Of a DNA stretch of 64,000 bases, positions 1 through 57,414 are shown one piece after another (position 1 is the first letter of the stretch; every line of letters starts with the position of its first letter). Under the pieces are notes generated by a model, which searched no databases, was not told the origin of the DNA, and worked only from the letters and a program-made list of their open reading frames with translations. The position numbers and the translations under genes are program-made. The stretch lies in the NCBI GenBank assembly GCA_009760855.2, contig WPIO01000036.1, positions 545,001 to 609,000 on the forward strand, written 5' to 3'. The DNA comes from Cristatella mucedo. Taxonomy: Eukaryota; Bryozoa; Phylactolaemata; Cristatellidae.

Positions 1-73
1 AAATACTGAAGGAAATATATACAGACAAGGTAGCGGTCCCCCATGCTGGCCGTTGGGGCGCTGCTGCGCTTAC

Positions 74-44989
<44,916 letters not shown>

Positions 44990-45304
44990 TTATGAAGCAA
45001 CTGCAGCGCAGCTCACCCTAGACGCCGTACTCGGGACGCTGCCGCCAAAAAACGCTGAGTAGAAATGATACAAACGGGTCAGCTAGCGCTCGGTTAAGGT
45101 CGTCCGCTGCTGGCTTGGGCTAGCGGCGGACGCACGCGACCGCAACACCGTACGCGAGTTTCGATTCGTTCCTTAGCTTGGCCTTCCGCACTTTGTTCTG
45201 CCTGTAAAAAAATTTCCATTGCTATTCCTGTGGTGCAAGAACCTTATAAACTGCGAAGCGAAACGAAATCGGAAAAATCTTACTATGCACACCATGTTTA
45301 GGTG

Positions 45305-45465
45305 TATATATATATTTATAATTTATTTGTATAGCGCCCCGAGAGAACTCAATCTCCATTCAGACGCTTAACATATGCCTCGGGGCTCGAGCCCATGACC
45401 TCAGCCAGACCTTGGTCGGGGCGAGCACCTTAACCAGGGTACCAAACCAGCTCGGCAGGTGCTTT
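45305..45465 (-). mobile_element. SINE-B copy
   Basis: Tail complement GCGCCCCGAGAGAACTCAAT, B-box complement GGGGCTCGAGCCC, head complement CTTAACCAGGGTACCAAACC. About 320 bases upstream of the RTEL1 start codon. Confidence 0.88.
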
Positions 45466-45804
45466 AAGCCGAGTTTATACGGTGAGTCTTGCTTCCTACC
45501 ACTTCGGCCTTTGTTATTTATAAGAAGTTTACACATCATCAGTATTCCTCTAACTCTTGCTTTCTACTCGCTCTGCCCCTCCCCCTCCAAGTTCAGGGAA
45601 CAGTTGCTTTTGTTAGGGAGATAGGAAGCTGCCTCCTCGCTCCACCTCCTAGTGAATTTTATCATTTCACGATTGCTGGTATCGCCTTCCACCTTAATAT
45701 CTGATTCTCGTGCGATAGCTATTAGATTCTCATGAGCCGGGACTCTCGCGGAATGCATCGACGATTTTGTCGGTTGAGTCGTCCCCCATACTTTCGAGGC
45801 CTCG

Positions 45805-45955
45805 CTGGTTTGGTCCAATGGTGCTCACCCCGACCAAGGTCGAGGTAAATTTATTTGATGACCGGGGTAGTGAACTCGAGCCTTGAGGCATATGTGAAGT
45901 ACCTGAATAGAGATTAAATTCTATTAGGGCACTGCATAAATTAATTAAATTGTTG
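45805..45955 (+). mobile_element. SINE-B copy
   Basis: Head CTGGTTTGGTCCAATGGTGC, B box AACTCGAGCC, then GCATATGTGAAG and tail ATTCTATTAGGGCACTGCAT. Confidence 0.85.
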
Positions 45956-47067
45956 TATGTTTGGAGAAGGCATGCCCTTGACGGCGCCTGCGATTGGTCG
46001 TTGGCTAAGTCTTGCTTGAGTCTTGATAAGAAGTAGAACCTCGTTTGGCTGATGAGTCTTCGTTAACCAGCCCCCTCTATCGGTGACATGAACACCGAAG
46101 ACTCGAGTAGCGAGCAAGTAGCTAGCAAGACACACCGTGCAAACCCGGCAAACCACGAGCGAACGATACATGCGTGCGAAGTACGAGCAAGTCATTAGCT
46201 CTAGTCAATTCACTGCATTTTAAGACCAGCTATTTCTCTGCATGTATACCGTACCGAGAAGAGATGAGAGGCTCTAGTCACTCCCTATCGTGCCTTTAGC
46301 TACGGTCCAAGCCTATTTTTTAATAGCTTCAGCTTCAAGTAACTATTATTATCATAAGCTCACTGGTAAACGTCAACAATGTGCTGAGACTATTAGTTCA
46401 ACAGTCGAATAATTGTGAAGGGTAGCGTTCAAAGGCAAAAATTATAGAAGTTGAATATGAAGTTTTGGCAATTTACTCATGAAAATAAAGTATTAAAAAG
46501 CAAGATTAGGCATACCATGTTTAACCCGGATGTGGACCGGAAGCAACGTATCTACAAATACAAAAATTACCAATCTCTGCATCGCCTATGAATTGTGTTA
46601 CAACTTGCTGCATCTTCCAATCTACAGTCAATTTTTGCTGCTTGTTGAGGTACATGTTCATGAATTTAAGGCAGCTTCATTTAAGTGCAGAATTGTACCT
46701 CGAAATTTCTATAATTGGACCAATACGTAAGGGGTGGATCAAAGTGAAGTTTTGAATTTGAGTTCAGCTCTTGCTGTACACCACTGCTGCATTTAATTTC
46801 TTATTTTGATGTAATAGGTTGTGCTGTACATGTCATCAAACGTCTTTGATTTTTAAATTCAGCAATCATGGATACATAACAAAACTTACTTTGTTTACCA
46901 ATCTGAATCAGTTCATCATACTTTAAGGCTTGAGAAATGAACGTTACTTCATTGAATCAAATTAAACCCATTGAGGTCTGGCCAAGCTAAACTGAGAGAC
47001 AGTATTTCTATGGGTAAGTAACGCAAAGGCACGTTTCTTAAGTATCCAACTGAGATAAGAACATAAA

Positions 47068-47220
47068 CCATCGGTTTGGCTCAGCGGTTAAGGTGCTCGC
47101 TCCGACCAACGTCTGGCCGAGGTCGTGGGCTCGGGCCCCATGGCATATGTGAAGCGCCTGAATGGAGATTGAGTTCTCTTAGGGCGCAATGCAAGTGAAC
47201 TTTATTTATTTATTTTATCG
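47068..47220 (+). mobile_element. SINE-B copy, well preserved
   Basis: Head TTGGCTCAGCGGTTAAGGTG, B box GGGCTCGGGCCC, CATATGTGAAGCGCCTGAAT, tail GAGTTCTCTTAGGGCGCAAT, then TTTATTTATTTATTTTA. Confidence 0.92.
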
Positions 47221-47367
47221 CAGCTCCTTTGATGCCCAGCTGAGACGAGGGGTGCTTTTTTATCAAAAGTATCAAATGCCGCCGAAAGATTTGTGCAGAA
47301 AAATACAAGTAGGCAGAGACAGCCTATTTAGGCCTGCGTGCCTGAGGATTTATACATATATAAGTAA

Positions 47368-47525
47368 AAATAATATAATTCATTTATATAGCGGCCCAAG
47401 AGAACTTAATCTCTATTCAGGCGCTTCACATATGCTTCGGGGCTCGAGCCCACGGCCTAAGTCAGACCGTGGTCGGGGCGAGCACCTTACCGGTAGACCA
47501 AACCAGCTCGGCTACATATTGAGAT
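47368..47525 (-). mobile_element. SINE-B copy
   Basis: Reverse copy facing the one at 47068-47220: GAGAACTTAATCTCTATTCA, GGGGCTCGAGCCC, GACCAAACCAGCTCGG. Confidence 0.9.
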
Positions 47526-47569
47526 TACTTTCTCTCAGAGCGCTACACAGATGAATAATATTATTATTA

Positions 47570-48130
47570 TTACTATCGTTATTGCGTATCTGCAGTAATT
47601 CTGACACCGTGGAATTATCAGCTCTAAACCTGAGTAGAACTTACTTGCCAAGTTGGAGTTTTGCTATTAGAGTTTAGCTGGTCTGCTACTGCTCAATCCG
47701 GTATCACTGGAAAGGAATGGCAATAGGGAAACTGGATGGATATAGTTTTTCCCTGTATAGTGTTACTTTTCATCGAGGAGCATAACAACAGCAGCCTTTT
47801 TGAAAGGTATGGTGTCAAAAATAAAGACCAATAGCATTATTATAATGTTAGTTATGCAGGGTACTAGTAAATCGATGCATCTTAGAAGGAGAATAATTTG
47901 GTAAAAGTTCTTCGGGGGATAGTAGTCTCTTAGGCTGGGAGATGAGCTTGCAGATGAGGTCCCGAACAGGCACGAAAGGAATGGAAAGCTAGTTGGTGCA
48001 AGGAATTGAGGGAGGAGGTAGAGTCTAGCGGTGTTGTTCCGTTCGGGACGGACGATCTGAAATTATTTTTAGGCTGGCAGCGATGCTTAGAGAGGCGATC
48101 TACAGGTCCCAATAAGGATCACTGGGTAAG
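47570..48130 (-). mobile_element. LINE family C fragment (before the RT domain)
   Basis: Collinear with 51985-52330 (CAGCCTTTTTGAAAGGTATG against CAGCCTTTTTAAAGGTACTG; GAATTGAGGGAGGAGG against AAATTGAGGGACAGGA). Decayed. Confidence 0.65.
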
Positions 48131-48856
48131 GTTCGGTGAAAAAGATTATTGCTACGTCGACATCGGCATCGGCATTTTTTATACAGTAAAAGTTACGCAA
48201 AAGAAGCTCAACCTATTCTCGTCTTGCTATCATTCTAGAAGGCTTGTCTTATAGGCTTGCTTGGCGGCAAAGGTTTGTTGCCGCAGATGTTTATTTTTTG
48301 AAGCATCGCAATCGCCTCTGGAGTACCCAGCATGTAGAGCATGTAGGTGGTCAATAACTCGCCAGCTTGTCTCTCTCTCTCTCTCTCTTTAGCTTTGCTA
48401 AAGTGATTCTAGGCTAAAGGAATCTTACACGGTGAGGCAGCCGGCGAACATCCGAATGGCCGGATATCGGCGATAAGTAACGTGAAGGAGGAGTGACCGC
48501 ATAAATATTAAGCGTCAAGGCAGATCTTTTGTTTGCAGCCATGTCGCTGGCAATGCAAACTTATGTCGGTGTTGTTCAAGGTACAAATCTGGCACCCCTT
48601 CAACAGCGACGCCTGGGTAAGGCGTTAATATGGCATAAGCAGCTGAGTTTCCAATAGGTCGCTAGACTACTGAGTCTTTTTTACGCTAGAGGAGCGACTG
48701 ATGGGTGTGATTCAAAACTCGGAGACAGATACCTTTTCGTTAGAAATGTGAGACTCTTTTTCTCTCAGTTCTTGTTACACTATTGTCATATCAGACTTTA
48801 CGGAATTCTGGAATGAATTTTCTTTCGATGTCCTATGCATGTACACTACATGCAAT

Positions 48857-48985
48857 AATATATATATATATATATATATAATACATAATATATAATACAT
48901 AATAATACATTTCTTATAGCGCCCTCGGAGAGCCCAATCTCTTTCTAGGCAATTTTTATTTGCGGCAAAGGAAGCACTATCGAGT
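48857..48985 (-). mobile_element. (TA)n followed by a LINE tail
   Basis: About 24 bases of TA and ATAATACAT repeats, then GCGCCCTCGGAGAGCCCAAT, the complement of a LINE-A-type end. Confidence 0.7.
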
Positions 48986-49009
48986 TTAATAACAATCGTA
49001 ATAATAATT

Positions 49010-50560
49010 ATATGTCGTCTTCATTATACGCTAAGAGAACTTAATCTCTATTCAGGTGCTTTACAACTTTCGGCAAGAAAATTAGCACCTAATGGTTAAT
49101 GCCATGCACTGTATCAAGCATGTACAAGTAAGCAAGTATCGTAATTAGGCTAACATCCCAAAGCAAAAATAAAGACACTTGTGACCACCGTTTATTAGTA
49201 CCTATAGCTATCAAGTTGTACCAAATCATGCATAGGCCTTCACGCAAAGCAAGTACAGAATAAAAAAAGGCAAGTTCACTGGGGCGAAGAAAAATTTAAC
49301 TAGAATAGGTGCGTCTTGAGCTGAGACTTAAAGTCGTTGAACGCAGTGACTGTACGCAGAAATGAGTTCCATACTTTTTGTTGCCTGCAAGCCTTCAGCT
49401 CGCAGACAACAAAAGTATTTCAATTTAGTCTGAGGGATGGCAAGACGACCAAATGCTGACGAGAGAGTACTGCGAGAGCAGCGTGGCAAATGACATCGGA
49501 TATGTTGGCAGTTGCTAGCTAGCTAAGTGATCTGTGAGCCAGACTGTAGATTTTGCAGGTCGATTGAATGCTCGATAGGGAGACACTGGAGTTCAGGTAG
49601 AAAGAGGGTGAATTGGCAGTACCACCTTTGACAGCAGCCCGGACGCGCAGCTAAGTTTTGCTCTGGCTGCAGGCTGAAGAGGGCACAGACAGCGAGTTCT
49701 GCAAAAAATATTTGCAATAATCTAGACTGCAATAATCTAGACGGTCGTATGTGCTTTAAATATTAGCTGTCAAACTATTCTCTAAGAAAAGTCACGGTTT
49801 TTGGAAATGGCCCTAAACTGAAAGTAGGCCGAATTTACTTTGAAGATATCGTGCTCATCCAACCAAAAATAGCTTAGGATTATTAAGCCTAGATTATCAA
49901 ATTCCTGGGCAGGTGTCCCTGCTGAGATACTGGCTGAACTGAATCTGGAGGGTTGGGTCTTTGCATTTTTTGGATGACAATAAGTTTGCCTGTAACTATT
50001 TCCGTTATTGTTAACACATTGAAGCCCCGCTGGATTAGTAATCATTCAAACTCGAGTGTTTTTGATGGCAGATTTAAGGGACTCACATGATTCCGATGAG
50101 GAGCAAGGCTTGAATGGGTCGAAAGATAGATAGTCCGGAGTGTCATTGGCGTAGAAAGGTAAGACAAGATTTTGCATGGCCAGGCGAGGGAGAGTATATA
50201 TGGATAGTGAAAAGAAGCGGACCGAAGCCGAACCTCTGAGGTCCCTCCCGTGTACTTTATGGGCTCCCTAGATGACCGAAAATCGTTAACATCTACATGG
50301 ACCAGTCACTGAGTAAGACCAGCTTATCGCTGTACCGCTGATACCTCATGAATGCGGAGAGGCAGATGGATCTGGTGGTATCAAATGCTGCTGACAGATT
50401 TGAGAGTACCGGCAGAGAGGCTGTGCCCTGACCAGCTGGGTTAGAAGGTTGTTGTAAACCCGTGTAGCCGGGCGGTCCGCGGAATTATTAGTTTTCAGTA
50501 CCTATTGTACCTTGCATTTAAGATCTGATATGTAGTCGTTTAGTTGCTGGGCAGCCACTC
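49010..50560 (-). mobile_element. LINE family C, decayed RT and 3' end
   Basis: Minus strand reads KVWNSFLRTVTAFNDFKSQL then KTHLF near 49395-49310 (RT C-terminus) and LSNLSAAFDTT near 50400 (RT motif A). The tail at 49020-49075 resembles that of SINE-B. Confidence 0.78.
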
Positions 50561-51139
50561 ATTTTAGTGTCTTTGGTAAGAATGGCATGAGTTAGACTAG
50601 CCGCAAGCTACTTATTAGGAAGGTAGGCTTTTACGTGAATACCCTGATATTTGCCGTAGGTGGGCTTTTAAACGAATTGTTTGATAATTGCCGTTTCCAG
50701 AGGGGTGGGGATTTGCCGTTAGCCTGGCACATATTTTCAGTATTTGTTATGGTGAAGATGTTATGTTGTTGATGTATGCACTTACTGACGAGAATTTGAG
50801 AGACCAGGTTTGGAGAACTAGCGGCTTTTTTTTTTACTTTGGGTGACATGTTCGCGACGAGTGGATGCTGCACTAAGCACGTGCCTTTACAGAAACGACG
50901 AGATGCAGACACCGAGGCTCTAACACTGGTATATTTCATCAACGCTCCCAGCGTTACCCCACACAGCCGCTCTCCCCACCGTTCTGTTCCCCACTGCCTG
51001 TTCCTGTCCAGGCAGTGACTCACCCTTGTAAAACATTACATCATGAAATCATAATCTCATATCATACATACACAATAAAACCATAAACTAGCAATAAAGC
51101 GTAAAACCACGAGTTCAATAGAAACATGCACGAAGAATG

Positions 51140-51317
51140 TTAAAGAAGAACTTGCGTCACGACATCTCCTGACTTGACAACATTTAGAAAGAAACTAAGC
51201 ACTCATCTATTTATCACAACATTTAGTGGGTCCCTGTGATTCAACTTTTTTATGTGCTTATAGAGATTGAGTTCTCTGAGGGTGCTATATCAAATGTATT
51301 ATTACTGTTATTATTAT
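51140..51317 (+). mobile_element. LINE family A 3' fragment with internal deletion
   Basis: RT C-terminus (CTTGACAACATTTAGAAAGA) and TTTAGTGGGTCCCTGTGATT jump straight to AGAGATTGAGTTCTCTGAGG, so most of the 3' UTR is missing. Confidence 0.85.
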
Positions 51318-51724
51318 GAACAGTTGGTCTTGCTTGAACAGGTTGCCGTCCTTCAGGAAAGGCAGTGACCCGGATGGAGTCCCTAACCCGGACAATCTTA
51401 CTGGAGAAATTTAGAGAAAAGCTCCGCTAAGTCACTGGTGGATTCAGTAGGCGCTATACTTGTTCGGGAGCTGTAGAAAAGATTGTCGATATTGTATTAT
51501 TAACTTATTTGGGCTTTCGATCGCTGATCCTACTACTTTCTTCACAAGTTGTTCAGCCTTAGCTAAAATGTATTGATACGAAAGTAATCTTCAAATGCTA
51601 AGCTTTGGACCGAGAGCCCCGATTTTTCGGCAGCCATATCAAGTCTACGTTAAGCGTTCATTGCTCTATTTATATCACCCATAAACCGAAGAGCGTCTCG
51701 GTGGCGATAGACCATTATTTTATT

Positions 51725-51945
51725 AATAATAATAATGACAATAATAGATTTGATAAAGCACTCTCAGTGAACTCAGTGTCTTTCTAGGCACTGAGTTCAC
51801 TGAGAGTGCTCACACGTCACCCCCAATCATGTTATTTATGTTGTTTATCAAGCATGATACCACTCACCATTCGATCGTGTTTCCTTCACAGCAAATTTAA
51901 AGCAGCTAGAAAGAGATTGAGTTCTCTGAGGGTGCTTAATCAAGT

Positions 51946-51978
<33 letters not shown>

Positions 51979-51985
51979 GAGGCCT
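51725..51985. mobile_element. Inverted pair of LINE family A 3' ends
   Basis: A minus-strand tail (51725-51790) abuts a plus-strand 3' UTR and tail (51800-51980). The junction GCACTCTCAGTGAACTCAGT / CACTGAGTTCACTGAGAGTG forms a near-perfect hairpin. Confidence 0.88.
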
Positions 51986-52330
51986 TACTACAGCCTTTTT
52001 AAAGGTACTGGGGCATTACCTGAAACTAATGACATATTTGGGATGTTAGTTATGGATGGAAGCAGCAGATAAATTAATCGTAGAAGCATGACAGTGGGAA
52101 TAAGTCCAGAAGATTATTGGTCTTTTTTGATTGGGATATAATTTTTAGGACGAGGTCACTATTGACCTTGAATGTAGACATGAAGGGCTGCATGAAATTG
52201 AGGGACAGGATTCCAGGGGCGATGCTGCCATTTTAGGGATTTACTGCCTGATCTTGTCTATCTTGTTTACAAAGTGGCTAGAGAAGAGATCAGCTAGATC
52301 ACCACAGGATCACTAGGCAAGGAGTTAACC
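51985..52330 (-). mobile_element. LINE family C fragment
   Basis: Paralogue of 47570-48130 in the same orientation; see that entry. No coding frame survives. Confidence 0.65.
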
Positions 52331-53058
52331 TGGGAGTGGTTGAGAAGATTGTTGATCGTCTACGCCAACATTTCCGGATTGTGCATCTGTGATTCAACAA
52401 TGTTTGTATTCAGAGGTGAGTTTTCACAGTTTCAGATATCCTCTTAATTCAGGTTGGCTTCTTAACCCTTCGTTCGTAAAGCTGCAGACTGCTGGTTATT
52501 TACGGTTCCCTGAAAGCTGGTCAGGCTGTGGGCTGGGCAAGCTACATTTGGGTGCAGTGGTTGGTGGTTTTGAGTGGCACTTTTACGCGATCAAACTTTA
52601 TTATGACCAGTTCGTCTAAATTACCATGATTATCAGCAAGATCTGGGCCAAATTCATTGATAATCATAGTAACTACAGAAACAGTGATTCCGCGTCATGT
52701 GAGATAACTCCCAGAAGGACGCCGCTGGTGGTGCCGGAACAAGCAGTCTCGCCACTCGATGGCGGCGTTTTAGCACCGTAAGTTTCTTTGTGATATTTTT
52801 TATTAATTAAAATCATAATATCTAGATTATCTTTAAGGTTATTATTGCTTGGTATAAGCGGGGCAAACCTGCGCCAGCTATGCATCATTTCCGGCCGCTT
52901 GGAGCGCAGCGTATCGATTGCTGCTCGCGGTGTGCTCTTGCTTGCGACTAGTGAAGGTATGGCATAAACGCTGGTTAATCTCTCCGAACTCTGTTGCGGG
53001 ATTTTCATAATGCTCACTTTAGCGTTTTTTAACTATTAATTGGGTCTTTTGTTGAAGA

Positions 53059-53264
53059 ATGTCGCGGCATTCTGGAAATCTCGAGTGCAAGATTTACGTG
53101 GGTGATTTGCCGCGCGACGCATCTGAGAAGGAGGTCGAGCGAGTTTTCAGTAGCTATGGCCGATTAAGGAACGTGTGGGTTGCTCGTAACCCGCCAGGAT
53201 TCGCTTTTTTGGAGTATGAAGACCCCCGGGACGCCGAGGACGCTGTCAAGAATCTTGACGGAAG
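53059..53264 (+). CDS. SRSF3: SR gene exon 1 (RRM, first part)
   Basis: Residues 1-68 plus two bases: start codon, RNP2 [11 protein letters not shown]1 [10 protein letters not shown]. Donor AAG|GTGAGC. Reading on would meet TGA at once. Confidence 0.96.
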
Positions 53265-56200
53265 GTGAGCGCTAGCCATTTTGTTTTATAAGCCATTATG
53301 AGGCTGCGTGAGCCAGCGTCGCAAGGGTTGAAACCCAGACGAGAGGTTGTTGGAGTGCAGGTGCGCTGCCTCGTAGATCTCCTGCAGAAGAGACCGTTAA
53401 CCAGTTACTCTGCTTACGTCTCCTGTTCAGCTCCAAGCATTGCTCGAGCGTGTTGGCCCCCCTCCGGCCTCTCCGCTAGTCGAGCCCGGCTTGTATTGTT
53501 TGACTTGGTTTTGTTGTCCGGCCTTTTGATTCGTTATACGTTGGCTTGTGGTTGTTAAACTGAGCCTAATTAGATGGCAACGAAGTCTATCAAATTGTAG
53601 TTGCTGTGCGTTGCGACACGCTGAGGGGTTCAGCAAGTGGCTGCGGTATTTTCTTCTCCTGCCACACTATGCTATTGTCATACAATAGAAAGGTCTGTAG
53701 GTGAAATTTTTACCGCTCACCAGCATACAATTTACCGTAATGTGTACCCTAATATCGGTCTTTTACCGCATTCCACTGCACTGTTTTTTGGTGAATGGTT
53801 TCTTAGCTGTTGTATTGTATGCATATATGCTACGTGGCCGTTTTTGTCGATGTAGAACTCAACTTTACTTAGTGCTCTCTTTAGTTTAAGGTTTTTAGTT
53901 TTTAATTCACTTTTTGTTATAAGTTTTTAGTTTATTTTTAGTTTTAAGTCCATATTTAGCATCCACGCCGGATGCAAGCTTAGTACCACCCGCTTTTCGG
54001 AATCCAACAGTCTACAAATACCTCGTACAAACCTCAACTCCTTTGGAGACCGTGCATTTAGTTCGTATGGTCCCAAAGCCTGGAACTCCCTCTCGACCTG
54101 CGTCAGAACATCCCCTGACCTGACCACATTTAAAAAGAACTTCAAAACAGCTATTTAGGATAGCATTTAGTGGGTCCCTGTGATTCGTCCTTGACGTGCT
54201 TATGCGTGCTGACACTGTGCATGCTGACACTAACCACATTTGCATGCTGACCCTGTGCATGTCACCCCTAACCATGTTTTTCATTTTGTTTGTTTATCAA
54301 GCATGATATTACTCACGATTCAATTGCATTTCCCTTTGCAGCAAATGTGAAGTGCCTAGAGAGAGATTGAGTTCTCTGGGGGCACTTTATCAAGTGCATT
54401 AACATTATTATTATTATGCATCCTTGTTGGGCTCAGTTTGTTTGTGCCTGTGCTTTGACAGGGCCTGTTGATGGCGGTACAGCCAACTTAATATTTTTTG
54501 GCAAACCTGATTCTGTTTATAAATTTGAGGCTGTAGCTCTCACAATGGACTCGCCCAGCACATCTTCTGTAGCTTAAGCACGCAATCTGAGAGTCGGCAT
54601 ATCGACATATCAAAAGCAGCATATCGTCTAAATGTTCTGGCAATCAATTATGGCAAACACCTTGTCTTAGTTCGTGGAGCTCATTCACAATGCACTGACT
54701 TGACACTTGAACAGAAGCTAAAATCCTGTTTGTTCGATCCGTATTTTGTGTGTGCACTGAATGGTGTTACTATCTAATGAGCATCTTTCCTTTCCAAATG
54801 CGTGCTTAAAAGACATTTTCTATCTGAGAATGCGTCTGCACTGTCCTAATCAGTGCCTGATCGTGCCATCGTTTTGTGTTTTCAGTACTCTTTGTGGTGG
54901 TAAGATCAGGGTTGAGCACTCGACCGGGAAGTCTCGACCAAAGCCGTGGCTGCGAAACCAGTATGGAAGTGGAGATCGCGGACGGGGAGACTATTATGGT
55001 GGCGGCAGGCGTCCTCCTGCCAGACGACCTTATGATTCCAGAGACAAGTACGGGCATGCTGGCAGTGACTATAACAACCGTGGCCGTGCCAGCGCCGGAA
55101 AGCGTGGAAGCAGGTAGGAGCATCTGTGGCAGACGTGGTAGCTGCTCGTTCTCCTGTAAGCTTATACACTATATACTTATCTGCGTGTGCTTGCTGTCTT
55201 GCGGTGGTATGGCATTGCCTGTCTGCGGGAGCTCTCTCTAGCTCTTCTGAGACGTCCGAAGCAGCCGACATGCAGCAGGCGCCAGATGTCGCTGCGTGCC
55301 TTTTTGTCCTGCTGGCGGTGCTGGGTTTGTGGAGCTGCTCGCAGCCGCAAGGGAGCCACATGTTGTGCCGCGTCACAGAGCCCTGTCGCTGCTTTCAGAA
55401 GCTTCAGTCAACTGCTTCATGAACAGCCGGGTTTTGGCGGCGTCAGCAGCAACATCATAGGCCTCTTCATTGCTCAACTCCACCCGTCGCTCGTCAAGCG
55501 TCTTCTCTGCTTTCCCAGCGCAACGGCCTGTGGTTGATCAGCCGGGATCAACTAAAGCGGGCAGCGACCTAGTCCAGCGTGGCCCGCCGTTGCGGTTTTG
55601 GGTGTCAGCAGCCAGGCACCAGCCTGACGTGTAGCTAGCGCTTCGCCACCGGCATCAACTCCTGTCAGCACGTGCGACAAACCCAACTCTGTCAACATAA
55701 GGCCTGCCGTTGCTCTCTGGCCTGAGAGCACGCACACCCGAGCAAATTTCTGCAAAAGTAGCTCAACACGTGGCCACACGTCCGTCCATCAAGCACCTTT
55801 GGTGATACTGAAATTATGTATTAAGTGCTGCCGGCAACAGTGACAGCAGCGGCACGTAGGCATTTTGTGCTGCTGTTTCAGCTGAGCTCAACGGGTTCGT
55901 GTGAGTTGACTCCCTGGTTACTTGCCCTTGCCTTGTGCGCTAGCATCATGTTCTAGTCAGTAGCTTAGAGGGACCTCAGCTTGCTTGCGCCCTATACTTG
56001 CTGGAAGGAACCGAGGAATTCACCGAGGCAGCTCATCCATGGACGACCTTCATTCGGGAGCATTATATTTCTATGAGTGGGACTCAGTGGGAGCGCTTGA
56101 ACATGCTAGAACTCAGGTCTCGTTTGGCACGCTCCAGTGAGTTTTTATACAAGTACTTGTCTAATCTGTATGATCGGTTTCAGATCCCGTAGCCGAAGCA

Positions 56201-56675
56201 GGTCGAGGGGACGCAAGAGTTACTCTCGTAGTCCGTCGAGGTCTAGGTCTCGTGAGGACAGATCTCGAGGGAGAAGCCGGAGCAAGAGGCAAGTGGTTGT
56301 GGCTTCCTGTCAGCTGGCTGAGGCATCGAGATTTTCTACTCATGTGTCTGCGCACTTGTATGCCATACGCCCTGCGGCTGGTTGGTGCTTTGACGTCTGA
56401 GTTCAGGTTTTCCGACAGTCTCATATCGCCTTAAGTGCTACGTCCGTTGTGGTTTCCTGCATTTTGCATACATAGGGATTATTGAAGAATGTGTTTGTAG
56501 ACTAATGACATTTGCATGCTGGTCCCTTGGTGGGAGAATTTAAAACGGAACGGCTCTCCTTTGTAGCCGATCGGCCGAGAAGCGGCCTATAGCCCCACCA
56601 GCAGCCCCATCAAGGTCGCGGAGCCGCTCCAGGCGAAGACGAGGCAGAAGTGGCAGCAGTGACGAGTCTGCATAG
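53059..56675 (+). CDS. SRSF3: SR splicing factor, SRSF3/SRSF7-like, four exons
   Basis: A nuclear SR protein that (family knowledge) binds exonic enhancers and recruits the spliceosome and export factor NXF1. Exons 53059-53264, 54886-55113, 56184-56288, 56567-56675 join in frame to 215 residues. RRM at about 8-84, with KIYVGDLP (RNP2) and [18 protein letters not shown] (RNP1). [11 protein letters not shown] is specific to the SRSF3/SRSF7 group. No CCHC zinc knuckle follows, which favours SRSF3 (human 164 residues) over SRSF7; instead there is a Gly/Arg/Tyr linker (about 90-144), then RS repeats and a tail ending GSSDESA. The ATG has A at -3. Intron 3 starts GC. Intron 1 holds a LINE. The exact paralogue name is uncertain; the family is certain. 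Confidence 0.95.
53960..54418 (+). mobile_element. LINE family A 3' fragment in SR gene intron 1
   Basis: From ACCACCCGCTTTTCGGAATC through RT C-terminus and 3' UTR to GAGTTCTCTGGGGGCACTTT and (ATT)n. Same orientation as the host gene, ending ~470 bases before exon 2. The rest of introns 1 and 2 (53265-53960, 54420-54885, 55114-56183) shows no feature I can name. Confidence 0.9.
54886..55113 (+). CDS. SRSF3: SR gene exon 2 (RRM end and Gly/Arg linker)
   Basis: Starts after GTTTTCAG with [17 protein letters not shown] (last RRM strand), then [16 protein letters not shown]. Donor CAG|GTAGGA; the next codon would be TAG. Confidence 0.95.
56184..56288 (+). CDS. SRSF3: SR gene exon 3 (RS domain)
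   Basis: After [28 protein letters not shown] then [13 protein letters not shown]. The donor is AAGAG|GCAAGT, a typical GC-type 5' splice site. The nearby GTGGTT nine bases after the chosen donor (56292) would break the frame of exon 4. Confidence 0.92.
56567..56675 (+). CDS. SRSF3: SR gene exon 4 (RS tail and stop)
   Basis: After [31 protein letters not shown], Arg run, [10 protein letters not shown], stop TAG at 56673-56675. Confidence 0.93.
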
Positions 56676-57154
56676 CAGCATGAGTGCTGTCTGGCACGCT
56701 AGTTGCATCAACCGTGCTTTTTATGTGTGGTCTAAAGCAGGCCTTGTTTTTTCGGAGGTTCGCGGCTGTATTCGACCAATCGAGTACGCTTGGCAAAACA
56801 AGGGTTCTATTGGCCTCATTGGCCCCACTGAAATGTACTGACTGCATGTCTAATCCGGCACTGGGGGTTGTGGAAAAAAGCTGCTGAGCCGATATTGTTG
56901 TCACCTGCCAGCAGGAAATTTCCGAACAAGTGTCGACGATTCTGGGTTCATTACGATGACGATTTCTGCTTGAAAATGTTTGCTGGTCTATATCTGAGTA
57001 TGTTGTGGATCCATGATAAGCAAGCTTGTATCGCCAGACTGCTGTGGCTTATGTTTCTTTTTCAATACATTTGTTATATTACATACTTTTCTATGCAGCT
57101 TGTTATAATATTAATAGCTTATTGAACAGCCTCGTTTTATGTAAATGTTATGCA

Positions 57155-57335
57155 ATGTGTCGCTTTCTGTAACTCCTCAAAGCCATAAAGACAAGAGAAA
57201 GAAGAGGTGTAAAGGCGGGTGTTACAGCAGGAGAGTTTTGTATAGCGAACTCACGGCCTAAGCGGCTTTCGGCAAGCATTCGGTAGCCAACAGACTTCGT
57301 CTCAACGCAACAAATAGGAAGTGGGAAGCACAGGA
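57155..57335 (-). mobile_element. LINE family B 3'-end fragment
   Basis: GGCCTAAGCGGCTTTCGG and GCATTCGGTAGCCAACAGAC match 1640-1680 of the long copy. Confidence 0.88.
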
Positions 57336-57414
57336 GAGCAGTTGAGGTATGTAGCCTCGAAAGAGGCTTAACGGCTGTCAACAGCTATTGCAGCTGGCAG
57401 TAGAGGATAGTTCG

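Larger units (their letters stand above)
44990..53058. other. Intergenic region between RTEL1 and the SR gene
   Basis: The two genes are divergent, 8.1 kb apart. Apart from the SINE and LINE remnants listed separately I see no gene. 46200-47060, 48130-48850 and 52330-53050 are unique DNA without recognisable features. Promoters must lie near both ends, but I see no decisive TATA box. Confidence 0.7.

Noticed and set aside
52673-53017. 114-codon minus ORF upstream of the SR gene
   Set aside because: No family resemblance; overlaps the probable promoter/5' UTR of the SR gene. A divergent transcript is possible but unsupported.
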